NCBI GenBank assembly: GCA_020736575.1
Contig: JAGPYM010000039.1
Span: forward strand, 246,135 to 310,134
Origin: Thelonectria olida
Taxonomy: Eukaryota > Ascomycota > Sordariomycetes > Hypocreales > Nectriaceae
DNA length: 64,000 nucleotides
Direction: 5' to 3'
The notes beneath the pieces were generated by a model. That model saw only the letters and a program-made list of their open reading frames with translations, had not been told where the DNA came from and ran no database searches. Positions 23,302 through 33,752 of the stretch are shown one piece after another (the first letter of the stretch is position 1; each line of letters starts with the position of its first letter). The position numbers and the translations under genes were made by a program.

Positions 23302-24622
23302 TTAGAAAGTCTGGACTCCCTTCGTGTTCAACTGGACCCGATAAATGTATGATCTCCCGACGATATAAAGCCAATCATCCACCCATTGCATGTTGACCGC
23401 AACATCTCCTTCAGCGACTTTGATCATTCCTAATAACTTTCCAGTAGAGTCATATACAATGACTCCGCCAGTGATACCGCCGTAGACTCTTCCGTCCTGG
23501 TCTACTTTGATACCGTCGGGAAACCCAGAGTCAACGTAAGCGAAGACGTTTCCACCCGTCACCGGAAGGCCCTCATCATGAAGTTCAAATTCGTAGATGG
23601 TACGCCCACCCGCTGGGTTGTCTGAGGAGTTGCCCCGGTTCGTGACATACAGCCTGTTCTCGTGCAGGTTAAGTGCCACACCGTTGGGGTTGGTGAATGG
23701 ACCACCACCGGCGCCAGAGATCATGCGCAGGTTGTCCGTTTTCATATCCCACCGCCAGACGCCATTTGCTAGCTCAGGCTTAACGGTGTCGTTGAAATTG
23801 TCGAAACCATAGTAGCCATCGGTGAAATAAGCTACCGCATCGCGGGTAATGACCACATCGTTGGGGCTATTGAACCGGTGGCCGAAGAAGTTGTTTAGAA
23901 CAACCTCGGTCTCAAGTGATGTCGGATCCATTCGTACAATGCCGCCTGGTACAGTATAGTTACCCTCTTGAGCCCAGTAGACACTGCCATTATGGTAGTA
24001 AGCCCCATTCGCCATTGTAATTGGAGGTGACGGGTAGATCTTCTCGGTAACAGGCTTGTCCTCGTCAAGGCTAATACTCCAGATGTACTCCAGAGCCTGC
24101 GACGAAAATCCCTCCTTTGGCGGGTTCAATTCGGCAAAGTAGATGCAATTGCACTCTGGTGAGTAAACTGTCCCATCATGCACAACACGCTTAGCCCAGG
24201 TTGGGCCAGGCGGGAATTTGAAAATATTCTCAACGTCCTTGGTCTCCTTATAGTTATCAGTTCCGAGAAGCTTGAATAAGTCAGTGATCGAGATAGCATG
24301 AGAACAATGAAGGAGGTTATACTTTGTACATGTCTTGATCTAGAACGATAATTGACGCATTAGTGAGCACTTCGACTGTCTCCTCATAGGCGCTTGTTTT
24401 TTCTCCATTAAGCACCTCGGTCATCCACCAAGTCGTTGTCACATTGCGATTGAAGTTCTCGGCAGGGAAGACATTTCTGATTCTAGAAGGAACCTCGACG
24501 ACTGATGGTCCGATCAAATAGTCGAAACTCGCACTGGTGGCGTGTCTTGAGCCCAATGCTGGTCGAGTTGAGACCAAACGGCTCGTGCTAAGCACAGCAA
24601 GGAGATACAAGCTTTGCCACAT
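23302..24622 (-). CDS. Secreted SMP-30/gluconolactonase-type lactonase
   Basis: A six-bladed beta-propeller hydrolase of 422 aa, in exons 24323-24622 and 23302-24270 with a 52-nt intron (GTATAA..AAG). The ATG at 24622 is preferred because it starts a signal peptide (MWQSLYLLAVLSTSRLVSTR). Family motifs include FNSPNDVVITRD, TNPNGVALNLHENRLYVTNR and FPDGIKVDQDGRVYGGI, the segments that hold the divalent metal and active-site Asn and Asp residues. Members open lactone rings or hydrolyse related esters. Sequons (NVT, NAS, NGS, NYT, NDT) fit an extracellular enzyme. It lies next to the cyclase and the AtuA-CoA-transferase gene, and I infer that it could be the first, extracellular step of the same catabolic route. 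Confidence 0.85.
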
Positions 24623-25558
24623 GGCTAGAGGTAAAAGCAGGAATGCTGATTTCGATTCTGGCAAGAAGCACCGAGCCAATGTAGCAGATGTATACTTCCT
24701 CAATTTATAGCTACTGTACGTTGATGCAGTTTAGGTACCGGACAGGCTCTGCCAAGTTGGTTTGGCCATTTGGTCACAAACAGCTTCTTTCTTGTTGGCT
24801 TGGCTCTCCATGCGACGAAACCACGCTGTGAATCCCCCGCATTCCCTCCGCATTTTCGCCCCGCGCGGCGTTGGTGATCGCAAGAACACGCGGAAATGAT
24901 GCCGACGCTTGCATGAGGAGACCTATCGCTTCGTTACTAATTAAGAGTCATCGTGATGGATTAAACTCATCTCGGAAACACCGAAAGTGGTGTGGGCTAC
25001 CTATGTGAACATTACTATAAGGTTCTTTTTGAGTGGTAACTCAATGTGAGTTGGAGAATAACGGTGCCATTTGTCGCCTGAATGATGGCCCTTCCTTGGT
25101 GACGAGTGCAACCCTAACGGTAGTTCTGCCTGGCATGTATACATAAATATCAGAAGAACAGTACAATATGCGGCTTGTTGGTATTCGGCGAGTCTTCTGG
25201 TTACGACAATCATATGTTGCTTTTAGGCTTAGACTTGGTGACAAACGTTCTCAACGAAATAATGAAGCGATCATTGGAACCCTGGAAATGGCTCAAGGAT
25301 ACGCCTTGGATCTGGATTCTCATTTACACGAAGCCGACTCATCGCACGATGCCCCCACAGCGGAATTTGGAGGCCAATGGGAATAGGGCGACGGGAAAGA
25401 TACCGACGCCCGAGGAACGAGAGCGGCTCAGATGCCGAAGCACTTCCCGACGAAGACTCCGATCTTGACTGTTGGTGGTAAGCATACCGAGAAACCAAGC
25501 ACAAAGACATAAATCAGCCCAACGGATGCATAGATAACTCATAGTATCAGACTTCATC
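24623..25558. promoter_or_regulatory. Divergent intergenic region between lactonase and cyclase
   Basis: The lactonase (minus) and the cyclase (plus) are transcribed away from this 0.94-kb region, so both promoters must lie here. No palindrome like the one at 30774 was seen, and no gene. Confidence 0.5.
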
Positions 25559-26759
25559 ATGGCTAACCCTGATTCCGGCTCCCACTCGCGTCCCCTATTT
25601 GCCGACCTCCCGCTGCGCCATGGAGAGCCACCGTTTTCTGCATGGGGTCTCTGGGGTGACAAGGACGAGCTGGGTACACTTAATCTTCTCACCCCCAAGG
25701 TAGTGAAGAAGGCTGCCTCTGAGGTTGTCACTGGGGATACAGTTCCTCTCGGGTAAGTAAAGGGCATTTTTATAATGGCATCTACTCAGTGACTGAACCC
25801 GCTGTTTGTTTCACTAGGCAGCATCTCAACGCCTTCATCCAGCCCATGAATCCAGTACGCAAGCCGTGCTCCCATACTATCATTGCAAAAGGACATGCGA
25901 ATGATGACGAGGTCAATTGCGTTGCCAAAAGCTGTGGGCAGCTATGTAATGACTCGGGCTGACTGGCGACTTGCAGCTTGACCTGAACACCCAAGGTTCG
26001 AGCCACTGGGATGGTCCTCGTCATTATCCCTACCAAGCCAGCCTCGAATATTATAATGGTGTTTCTCAGGAGGACATCTCCGGGCCAAAGGCGAATCATA
26101 AACTTGGTATGCAAAGTAAGTCTATCCATCTGCTGCTTTTCTTTGTCTTGAACCCGTTGCAGCAAGCTCTGTCGCCCTCGGGGACTAGCTGACTAAAACT
26201 ACCACCAGACCTTGCCAGGAAGACAATTACCGGCCGCGGCGTTCTGCTAGATTGGTACTCATGGTCGAAGAAACAAGGGTTAGAGATTGACCCATTCGCT
26301 GCCGCAGAGATTCCTCTTCATCAACTGCTTGCGGTAGTTGAAGACCAAAAAGTTGAGTTCACGCCAGGCGACATTTTGTTGATCCGTACTGGATGGCTCT
26401 CGGCGTATCGCGCCCTCTCCATTAAGGAGCAAGCCGAACTACCACATAGAGCAGTTCGCTCCTCTTGTGGCGTCGAGGCAAGCGAGGAGGTCATTCGTTG
26501 GCACTGGGAAAGGGCGTTCGCAGCCGTAGCCAGCGACACAGTAGCATTTGAGGCTTGGCCAAGCCCCAAGCCATGCGGCGTAGCTATTCACGAAGTGTTT
26601 CTCAGCGGATGGGGTATGCCAATCGGGGAGAGCTTTGACCTGGACGCATTGGCTGCCAAGTGTCAAAGTGAGGGGAGGTGGTCTTTTATGTTCGTGAGCG
26701 TGCCTTTAGATATCGTCGGTGGTGTTGCCAGTCCGCCAGGTGCTGTGGCTATATTTTGA
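25559..26759 (+). CDS. Putative cyclase, PF04199 (kynurenine formamidase-like fold)
   Basis: A predicted 325-aa metal-dependent hydrolase in four exons: 25559-25752, 25818-25911, 25977-26115 and 26209-26759. The introns (GTAAGT, GTCAAT and GTAAGT donors) all join in phase. Characteristic segments are WGLWGDKDELGTLNLLTP at the N-terminus, the metal-site motif LNTQGSSHWDGPRHY, GRGVLLDWYSW, FTPGDILLIRTGW and a C-terminal HEVFLSGWG. The bacterial HxGTHxDxxxH motif is here SSHWDGPRH, as I recall for fungal members. Family members hydrolyse formyl-kynurenine or other amides and lactones; the substrate here is unknown. No signal peptide is seen, so it is probably cytosolic. It ends 235 bp from the 3' end of the AtuA fusion gene, convergent with it. 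Confidence 0.85.
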
Positions 26760-26993
26760 AGGACGTGTAGGGAAAAATGAAGTAGGAAAAGTAAGAACAC
26801 TTTCTCACGAGTCAAATTACAAGCAGCGGAAAGTGAACAGTTACAAAAATTGAAATGAAGAAAAGGGCAAATACCCATCCTGGGAGATTCTCAATGCAAG
26901 TCGATTACACGCAACACAGTAAGGTTCTCAATGAACCATCACAATTCTTCGTAGAGAATAAATTAAAATATCGCATTCTTCTATCCACTAGCT

Positions 26994-29900
26994 TCATAGC
27001 CACTCAGGAGTGTCATATCCTAGGGGCTTTGGCATCACTTCCCATCCCACTTCGCATCCCTTGACCTCGGCACTGTGTCTAATGGCCTTCATCACTCCGA
27101 ACCCCGTGTCTCTCTCTTCAAAATACTCGCCAGGCACGTCGCAAACACTTTCAAAATCCTTTGCTGCAAAACCAGTGACACCAGGATATTGCCCCAGACT
27201 TCGAAGATACTTCATCACTCCAGCGAGAGATACGTCCACACGCCACGACCCTCCTTGAGTAGCACGGCGGTAGATCGCCGCAATCACTCCAGTCGCGAGC
27301 ATATAGCCCCCAGCATGATCAAGGGCCTGGCATGGAGTAGGGCGAGCGACTTCGTCCTTACCAGCATGCTCGGCTTCGGAGATGTTCATGCCAGAGCAGG
27401 TCTGCACGAGCGAATCATATCCTCTTCGACCAGCCCACGGCCCAACAGGCCCGAAAGCTGACATGTTGGCCACGGTGATGTTGGGGTTGATTTTGACAAG
27501 CTCTTCAGGGCTCAATCCGTAGGCAGCGAGGCTACCCGGTCGGAAACCTTGAACGAAAACGTCACAGGTCTTGATCAGCTCGAGAAGTCGGGCCTTGTCA
27601 TCCTCGACGTGGATGTCAAGCTGTACTGTTCGCTTGCCGCGTCCAAAGTCCCGGTCCATGGTTGGAAGATCGGGCAGATTGGGAGAAGTTACCCATATGA
27701 CATCAGCACCATGGGCGGCCAAGGTCTTGCCACAAAGAGGAGCAGCAATCACACGGCTCATCTCTAACACTCGAAGACCTCTCAGACACCTGGATGAGTC
27801 ACTTAGCATGCCCTCTGGTAGACCCGCATCACCCGTAGGTGAAATCTGTGCCACAGAAATGGGGAAACTGCTGATGGCCTTGGACTGGGGTAGAGAGTCC
27901 CATTGTCGGTATGATCGGAGGGCGTAAGTGGCGAGGTTGCCCTCGGCAGTCGCTGTAGCCTCGAGATCGATGCTCGCCCAGTTGGCGATCTTCTTGGATA
28001 ATTGTTCCCTAGTGGCGTCTTTGGGAAGGTTCATCATGTCGAGAATCCCATGGGCATGGTTGGGAAACGAGTCGTGGACCCGAACATAACCGTCAGACGT
28101 CTTATGCAGACCACCAATAGGACCCCAAGGCGACGGTGCAGGCTTTCCATCGAGAATGTATAGCCTCTCTGACTTGAACTCAACCACGGAATGCTCAAGG
28201 GGAACCCGAACTTGAGGTACATCACCCTTTGTCCTCAATGCGTGAATCTGTGCTGCTGCAAGGGCTGAAAGGGCAATGGAGCTTTGAGCAAGAGCTCCAA
28301 TCTTGTAGGATGATGGAAGAGCAGGTGCAGTGGTGTTACCACCGGGGAGACTGAGGGAATCAAGAGCCTGGGGTGGTAGCTCAAGGCCTGACCAAATTTG
28401 GTTCACAATATCGTGAGCGGTGAAGGACTCTCGGGAAATATTCACTCCGTTGGCGACGTCATTGGTTGTGCCATTGAGCTGCCCATTTGTTGTGTCATGT
28501 GTTGCTCGTGATGCGTGGTGTTTTGCTCCATTGGTTATACCATTGATCGCAATGTTCTTGACTCCGTTTGTGGCCCCGTTGGCTTGAACGGATGGCACCG
28601 CAGGGACATATACGTCTAGGAGTGGTGCATGTTGCTGAGTTCCAAGCGTGTCAAGTTCACCTACACTTCCCTGAGGCCAAGGTCGTTTGATGGTGCACTT
28701 CCACGCAAAAGCAGGGTCGAAGTACATGTTGGTCAAAATGTCCTCGTCTTTGACCTGGTACAAACTCTTAATGACATTGTTGGTGAGAACATTGGCGGCT
28801 TTGACTCTTTTGTACACATCCTCCTGATCGAACATAATATCAAAAGTCATTTCGAAAGGACCCGAATTCTTCGACCGGATGATGCAAGCAAGTTGGCTCA
28901 TGGGAGCATCACCACTTGGGACAGACTTGATCATTGTAGGGGCAAGCTCCCCATTGTCCATCTCTGTCATCTTCTCCTCAGATATCGTAGGGGCTGGTGT
29001 AGGGGGGGATCTGGACGATCCCACGTTGCAAAATTTGATGGGAAAGAGGTCGATCTCCTCTCCTTCGTTGAGATCAACCAGGTGGTACAGGCTAAACTTG
29101 AACACGGCGCCCGCGTCCTGCTCGTGAGGAGACAGAGGGCTAGCAAAGTTTCCGGTGGTGGCCATTTGGCCAGGGTAAGCAAAGTGGAGGATAGAGGCTC
29201 GGACGTTGTTGGCGATTGTATGAGACAGTTCAGCAGTGGGAGCGACAACCTCTCCCATGACTGCGATCTCATGCGGTATGGACTTGACCGGTTCAAGCGG
29301 ACCCATGACACCGTTCTGGCCGTATACATGGTAAATCAGCCGACACTTCTCAGACTTGTCGAGCTCAGGGAAGAGATTGTGAGAATATTCGCGGACTCTT
29401 TCCAGGAAATCGTTGATCTGGGCAATCAAGATGGGGTCTCGGATGCCACCGATGAAGATGGTACGGTATCCGAGATGAGCGACACCCTCAAGCTTGATCT
29501 GGTACGGCGTCGGCATGAACCTAGCGCCCGATATTCGGCAAGTCTTGTCTGTAATCTGCGTGTACTTTGCATTGTCCAAGTTGAGCACACCACCGGGTCC
29601 GGGGAGACGATCAGGCCGAGTCTTTTCGTACAGAGTATGCGCAGCGACGGATAGCGGGGTGCAGCGCTCTGCCGGGGATAGAGGAGTGAGGTCAAATGAA
29701 TCTTTTCTCACAGTAGCGATCATTGAACGTCCCTTTGGCACGGCACAGATGCCACCGCATTCCATGATCTTGCCCATATGCCAGGCTACGTCGGGAAGAA
29801 CTCCCCGGGAGATGGAAAAGGCTGCAAAGGGAGCGGGGTCGTAGCATCGGCCACCAAGAATGATGTCAGGGTCTTCCTTCAGAGCTTCGATGAATCTATT

Positions 29901-30457
29901 GCGGTTAGAAAGTGGCATCTTTGGCAATTACGAACTTACGGCTCGGCTCCCATCTGCGCCACAACATCGACAGCTGAATCAACTTCATCGGAGGCCAGAT
30001 TCTCAAGGGGACCACAAGGGCTGACTCGACCGTCGACTATCCTTGACTTGATCAACTCCTTCTTTATCCCAGCTTCGATCGTCGCAATCTTGAAAGAGTA
30101 CGCTTGACGCTCAGCAATCTCGGTAACGATTGCCAGCATCTCGGATAGATGTTTGTTGCTGCCATCACCACCCACTGAGCCAATAAGCACCTTGATCTTG
30201 TGGTGGAAACATGCGGACAGGATAGGCTCAAGGTCTCGGACGTAAGATCCACGACCACAAGTCATCTTGCCCATGCCCAACTTGTAAGGTCCGCCATCCG
30301 TCGAACCGCTGTCGACGATGATGGCATCGGGCTTGTACTTGGCAATTCCGTACCAAAAATGGTCCGAGTTGTACCCATACCCAAGCATAGCATTAGGAGT
30401 GAGGATGTTCAGTTCTTTGATGGACGCAGCGCCATTGTGATGATTTGATGTCGACAT
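26994..30457 (-). CDS. AtuA/DUF1446 - DUF4387 - family III CoA-transferase fusion
   Basis: A single gene of 1,139 aa in two exons, 29940-30457 and 26994-29895, with a 44-nt intron (GTAAGT..TAG). Residues of about 15-480 form an AtuA/DUF1446 domain (NAMLGYGYNSDHFWYGI, VDSGSTDGGPYKLG, VLIGSVGGDGSNKH, DIILGGRCYDPAPFAAF, MGKIMECGGICA). About 500-610 is a DUF4387 domain (MSQLACIIRSKNSGPFEMTF, LGTQQHAPLLDV). A linker of repeated NGxTNG-like units follows. The rest, about 650-1139, is a CaiB/BaiF family III CoA-transferase (GLRVLEMSRVIAAPLCGKTL, FVQGFRPGSLAAYGL, and QALDHAGGYMLATGV with the presumed catalytic Asp). In bacteria AtuA, DUF4387 and CoA-handling enzymes are separate adjacent genes of acid or terpenoid catabolism. 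A role in CoA activation and breakdown of a carboxylic acid is inferred. The start ATG at 30457 fits the domain start. Confidence 0.88.
28441..28610 (-). repeat. NG/TN-rich linker repeats inside the fusion gene
   Basis: The linker between the DUF4387 and CoA-transferase parts is built from imperfect units such as NGATNGV, NGITNGA and NGTTNDV. It is low-complexity and probably a flexible hinge; the DNA repeats follow the codons. Confidence 0.7.
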
Positions 30458-30690
30458 GCTGTAACGGTGTTGGTCAGGCGTACTGAGGCATGCATTAGCA
30501 TAGCTTGAACGGCCAACCACGGGGTGGCCTTGGACTTATACTGAATAATGAAACCTTCCGTAACCATGCTGTTTGGGAGGCAATGTTGTTGGACGACTGG
30601 ATTGTGGAGCAAATTACCTCACGAAATAGCTCTGATTCAATCATTCCATAAGCGATATTTGTCTGAACAAGGACCGAAGAGTCTGGTGAA

Positions 30691-30738
30691 TGGTCTCTTG
30701 TCGGCATTGATACCGAGACCACCCTCGGCATCTTGCCG
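30691..30738. promoter_or_regulatory. Cluster of inverted CGG repeats
   Basis: TGGTCTC (30691-30697) and GAGACCA (30715-30721) are exact inverted arms that enclose CGG-N8-CCG. Directly after it, CGGCA-TCT-TGCCG (30726-30738) forms a second inverted repeat, giving CGG-N7-CCG. Possible regulator half-sites in the shared promoter. Confidence 0.45.
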
Positions 30739-30773
30739 CTGTTTCCGCTCGCCATCAGCCAACCAGTCCAATG

Positions 30774-30795
30774 GAATTCCGACTTGGCGGAATTC
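30774..30795. promoter_or_regulatory. 22-bp palindrome, CCG-N6-CGG, candidate Zn2Cys6 operator
   Basis: Perfect 8-bp arms GAATTCCG and CGGAATTC flank the 6-bp spacer ACTTGG. The inner triplets form the everted pair CCG-N6-CGG. Zn2Cys6 dimers recognise paired CGG triplets with a fixed spacer, and a Zn2Cys6 gene lies at 33753. The binding itself is inferred. Confidence 0.55.
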
Positions 30796-31062
30796 TCCAC
30801 TGAAAGAGTCTCATATGACCCCGTTCCATGATTCGTGCCACAGTAGCCTTGCTCGCTATTATTACCGACCAAGTCGAACTCTGGAAACCAGCGCTCAATA
30901 ACCTTGCCGATCTCGAGAACCCCGGATCACCACATGCCTTCCCCAGACCTCCCCAGAGTCTCAACTGGAGGTTGAAGATACTTATATTCAAGACACCATC
31001 GTCTCTTTAAACATATAATCTTCAACTCGACAGCTCAACTCAATCGATTTTGCCAGAGCAAC

Positions 31063-32736
31063 ATGCCTAGCCAGACACTTGATGCCAACGCCAAAATGGC
31101 CTCTCAAAACGACGCCACACATATCGAGAATCCGACTGTCGACATGGAAGACGGGCTCCAGAAGGGAGACGCTGGTGGCACAATTACTTGGACTCCAGAC
31201 GAGGAGCGCCAGGCAGTCAGAAAGCTGGATTGGTGCTTGATCCCTTTGTAAGTAGTTGCAAGTGGCATTTGTTTTGAAGAAAGTGTAAGAATTAACCACT
31301 TTTCAGGCTCGGCTTTCTCTACCTGGTCTCCTACATCGATCGAGGTAATATCGGCAATGCATACACGGCGGGTATGGGTGAGGATTGGGGTATTACCTCT
31401 GGAGATTACTCGTGGATCGTTACCAATTATTACATTGGATACATTGCTTTCCATTGGGTATGTTATTATCAGGCCCGGTTCTCTCGCCACAGTTGAGCTG
31501 ACCGCTTTTGCAGCTCATTTTGCTTTGGAAGTTTGTTCCGCTTCGTCTCTGGACAGCCATCATGGCATTTGGCTGGGGATCAATGAGTATGATCCAAGCG
31601 GGCGCCAATAGCTTCGCGGGTCTTATGACAACTCGATTCCTCATTGGCATGTTTGAGGCTGGTTTTGTGCCCGCTGTCGCCCTCTACATGACCTTCTTTT
31701 ACCACCGTCGGGAGATGGGCCTGCGGTACGGCCTGTTCATTGCATTCTCCCCTCTCGCCAATTGCTTCGCCTCGGCGCTGGCTTATGGGATTGTACACGC
31801 CCATGCATCCATCGCAAGCTGGCAATTGCTTTTCATCGTCGGTAAGTGAAAGCCGGAACCAATCTCGCGACATTCTTGTACTGACGATGACGATTCTCAG
31901 AGGGAATTCCCACTCTTTTTCTGGCTGTCCTTGCCTACTTTTACCTCCCTGCATCGCCAAGCGAGTGTGTCTTTCTTGATGCTCGCCAGAACCAAATGAT
32001 TAGTGCCCGAGCTATCAAGGGACGCGGCCAGGACCAACAGGGAAAACTGAACTTCAAGCAAGTATTTGCTGCATTTTACGACTACAAGAACTATCTACAG
32101 GCCATCATCATTTTCTGCCTCAACACTGCCTTCGGATCTCTGCCAGCATATCTCCCCACCATCTTGACTTCTATGGGCTACACTTCTCTCCGAGCTCAAG
32201 GTCTTTCCGCTTGTCCTTATCTCTCGGCCTACTTCATCTGCGTCGGCACGAGTTTCTTCTCCGACAAGCTACAGACACGTGGTGTTTTTGTTATTGTCTA
32301 CAGTATCGTCGGTGCCGTGGGTTATATCCTCCTCGCCACGATTCACACCACCGGAGTCCGTTACTTTGCTACATTCCTCGTCTGCGCTGGTGTCTTTCCT
32401 GCTGTGGCTCTGACCTTCACTTGGGTTACGGATAACCAAGGTTCGTCATCTAAGCGTGGTGCTGGCCTGGCGATATTTGGAATGTTTGGCCAGTGTGGCC
32501 CTATCCTAGGGGCTAGACTCTTCCCCAAGAGCTCTGGTCCTTACTATGCGAAGGGAATGTGGGTGTGCTGCGGAGTTCTCCTCCTGGCAGCTTTGGTCGC
32601 TGCTATTCTCAGTTTGAGCTTGCGATGGCAGAACAGACAGCGTGACACCAAACACGGCAAGAGCGATATTGATTACATGCCAGAGGACGTTGCTGATCTT
32701 GGTGACGCTCACCCCATGTACCGTTACGTTCTGTAA
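31063..32736 (+). CDS. MFS transporter, Dal5/allantoate permease type (ACS family)
   Basis: A 499-aa carrier in four exons: 31063-31247, 31307-31457, 31514-31841 and 31901-32736. Introns have GTAAGT or GTATGT donors and join in phase. About twelve hydrophobic segments are present. The family signature YIDRGNIGNA lies at residues 71-80 after TM1, followed by WIVTNYYIGYIAFHW, TRFLIGMFEAGFVPAVALY and FYHRREMGLRYGLF, the usual anion:cation symporter order. The long cytosolic N-terminus and the loop after TM6 are typical. Such carriers import organic acids, vitamins or ureido compounds. The divergent, shared promoter with the AtuA-CoA-transferase gene suggests that it imports the substrate of that enzyme. 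The exact substrate is unknown. Confidence 0.9.
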
Positions 32737-33752
32737 AAAGCCCGGCGTCACATGCGTGTTCTTGCTTTTCTCAACAGGCAAGACTGAAAGGGGTGTATTC
32801 GCGGTCGAAGTGCTCGCGACTTTGAAGAAGCAAAGGACGGGCTTCTCATAGACTCGGGGCAACCCGAGATCCTGCAGCCCGCACGTCTACTGCACGCGAG
32901 ACTTTCTTCGGAACTACGTTGGGGCAATGATACTTGGGTGTTAGAGAGAGCTGGCAATATACGAGACTACTGTGTTCAGTTCTAAAAAAAAAAACAATCA
33001 ACTTCGCCCGGGTTGCGAGGCCTGATGAAATACGTTCCACATAGAGCCCGTAGACTTATGGCTACACTACCTTGCCCGTTGTTGCATTTTCGTGATCTCG
33101 CGACTTTGAATAGCGTGAAAATGAAAGTATTTTAACAGCTTTGAACCTGACAATGGGCTTGAGCTGTCTTGTAAATTGGATAGAATGCTCAAGCAGGCTG
33201 GGAACTCTAGGCCGCGGGCTTTCTTACTGCTCACTCCCTAGGTAGAGTTCAAAGAGAAGAAGTTTTTACAGTTTACTACACATTTAATTCCACTCGCTGT
33301 GGTAGTTACTTGCACAGCGTTGGTTGCGTCTTAGAGTTTCTTATACTATTACCTCCGTGTGCCTATTTGTACCCATACATAAGAAACTGCTTATTCGCAT
33401 AGTCCATAACGACCTGACCGGAAAACCTGAAATCTACGCCTAACCAGGTAGTCTGGCCCTTCTATCATTCTACATGTAGTCAAAGTCAATTGCTAAGCGC
33501 CGCCACTCAACGAGTGCACGTGAGGATCGCTTAAACCCCGCTCTTAATATTACCACCCGCCAGCTATAAGCTGGCCACTGGTCAACCCTCCCAAATAATT
33601 ATTGCATCACGTCGATATGAATTTTTGCTAACATTCTACTAAATTCATTCTAGATTTCTCTGCTGTGCGTATCTTCACGCGCCTGCTACGGCTTCGTCAG
33701 AGCGCTCTCAGTGCCCTGTCCACGTATTCACAAACGACTCTAGCTCTATGCC
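32737..33752. other. Intergenic region before Zn2Cys6 regulator
   Basis: About 1 kb, with the 3' side of the MFS gene and the upstream region of the regulator. No gene is seen. Confidence 0.4.

Larger units (their letters stand above)
30458..31062. promoter_or_regulatory. Bidirectional promoter of fusion enzyme and MFS carrier
   Basis: This 605-bp gap separates two divergent starts, so the genes are probably co-regulated. It contains several inverted CGG motifs (30702-30715, 30726-30738) and the strong palindrome at 30774-30795. No open frame here is convincing. Confidence 0.65.

Noticed and set aside
28629..29654. Long plus-strand open frame of 341 codons
   Set aside because: It lies exactly opposite the AtuA part of the fusion gene and has no domain character; it is a shadow of that gene.
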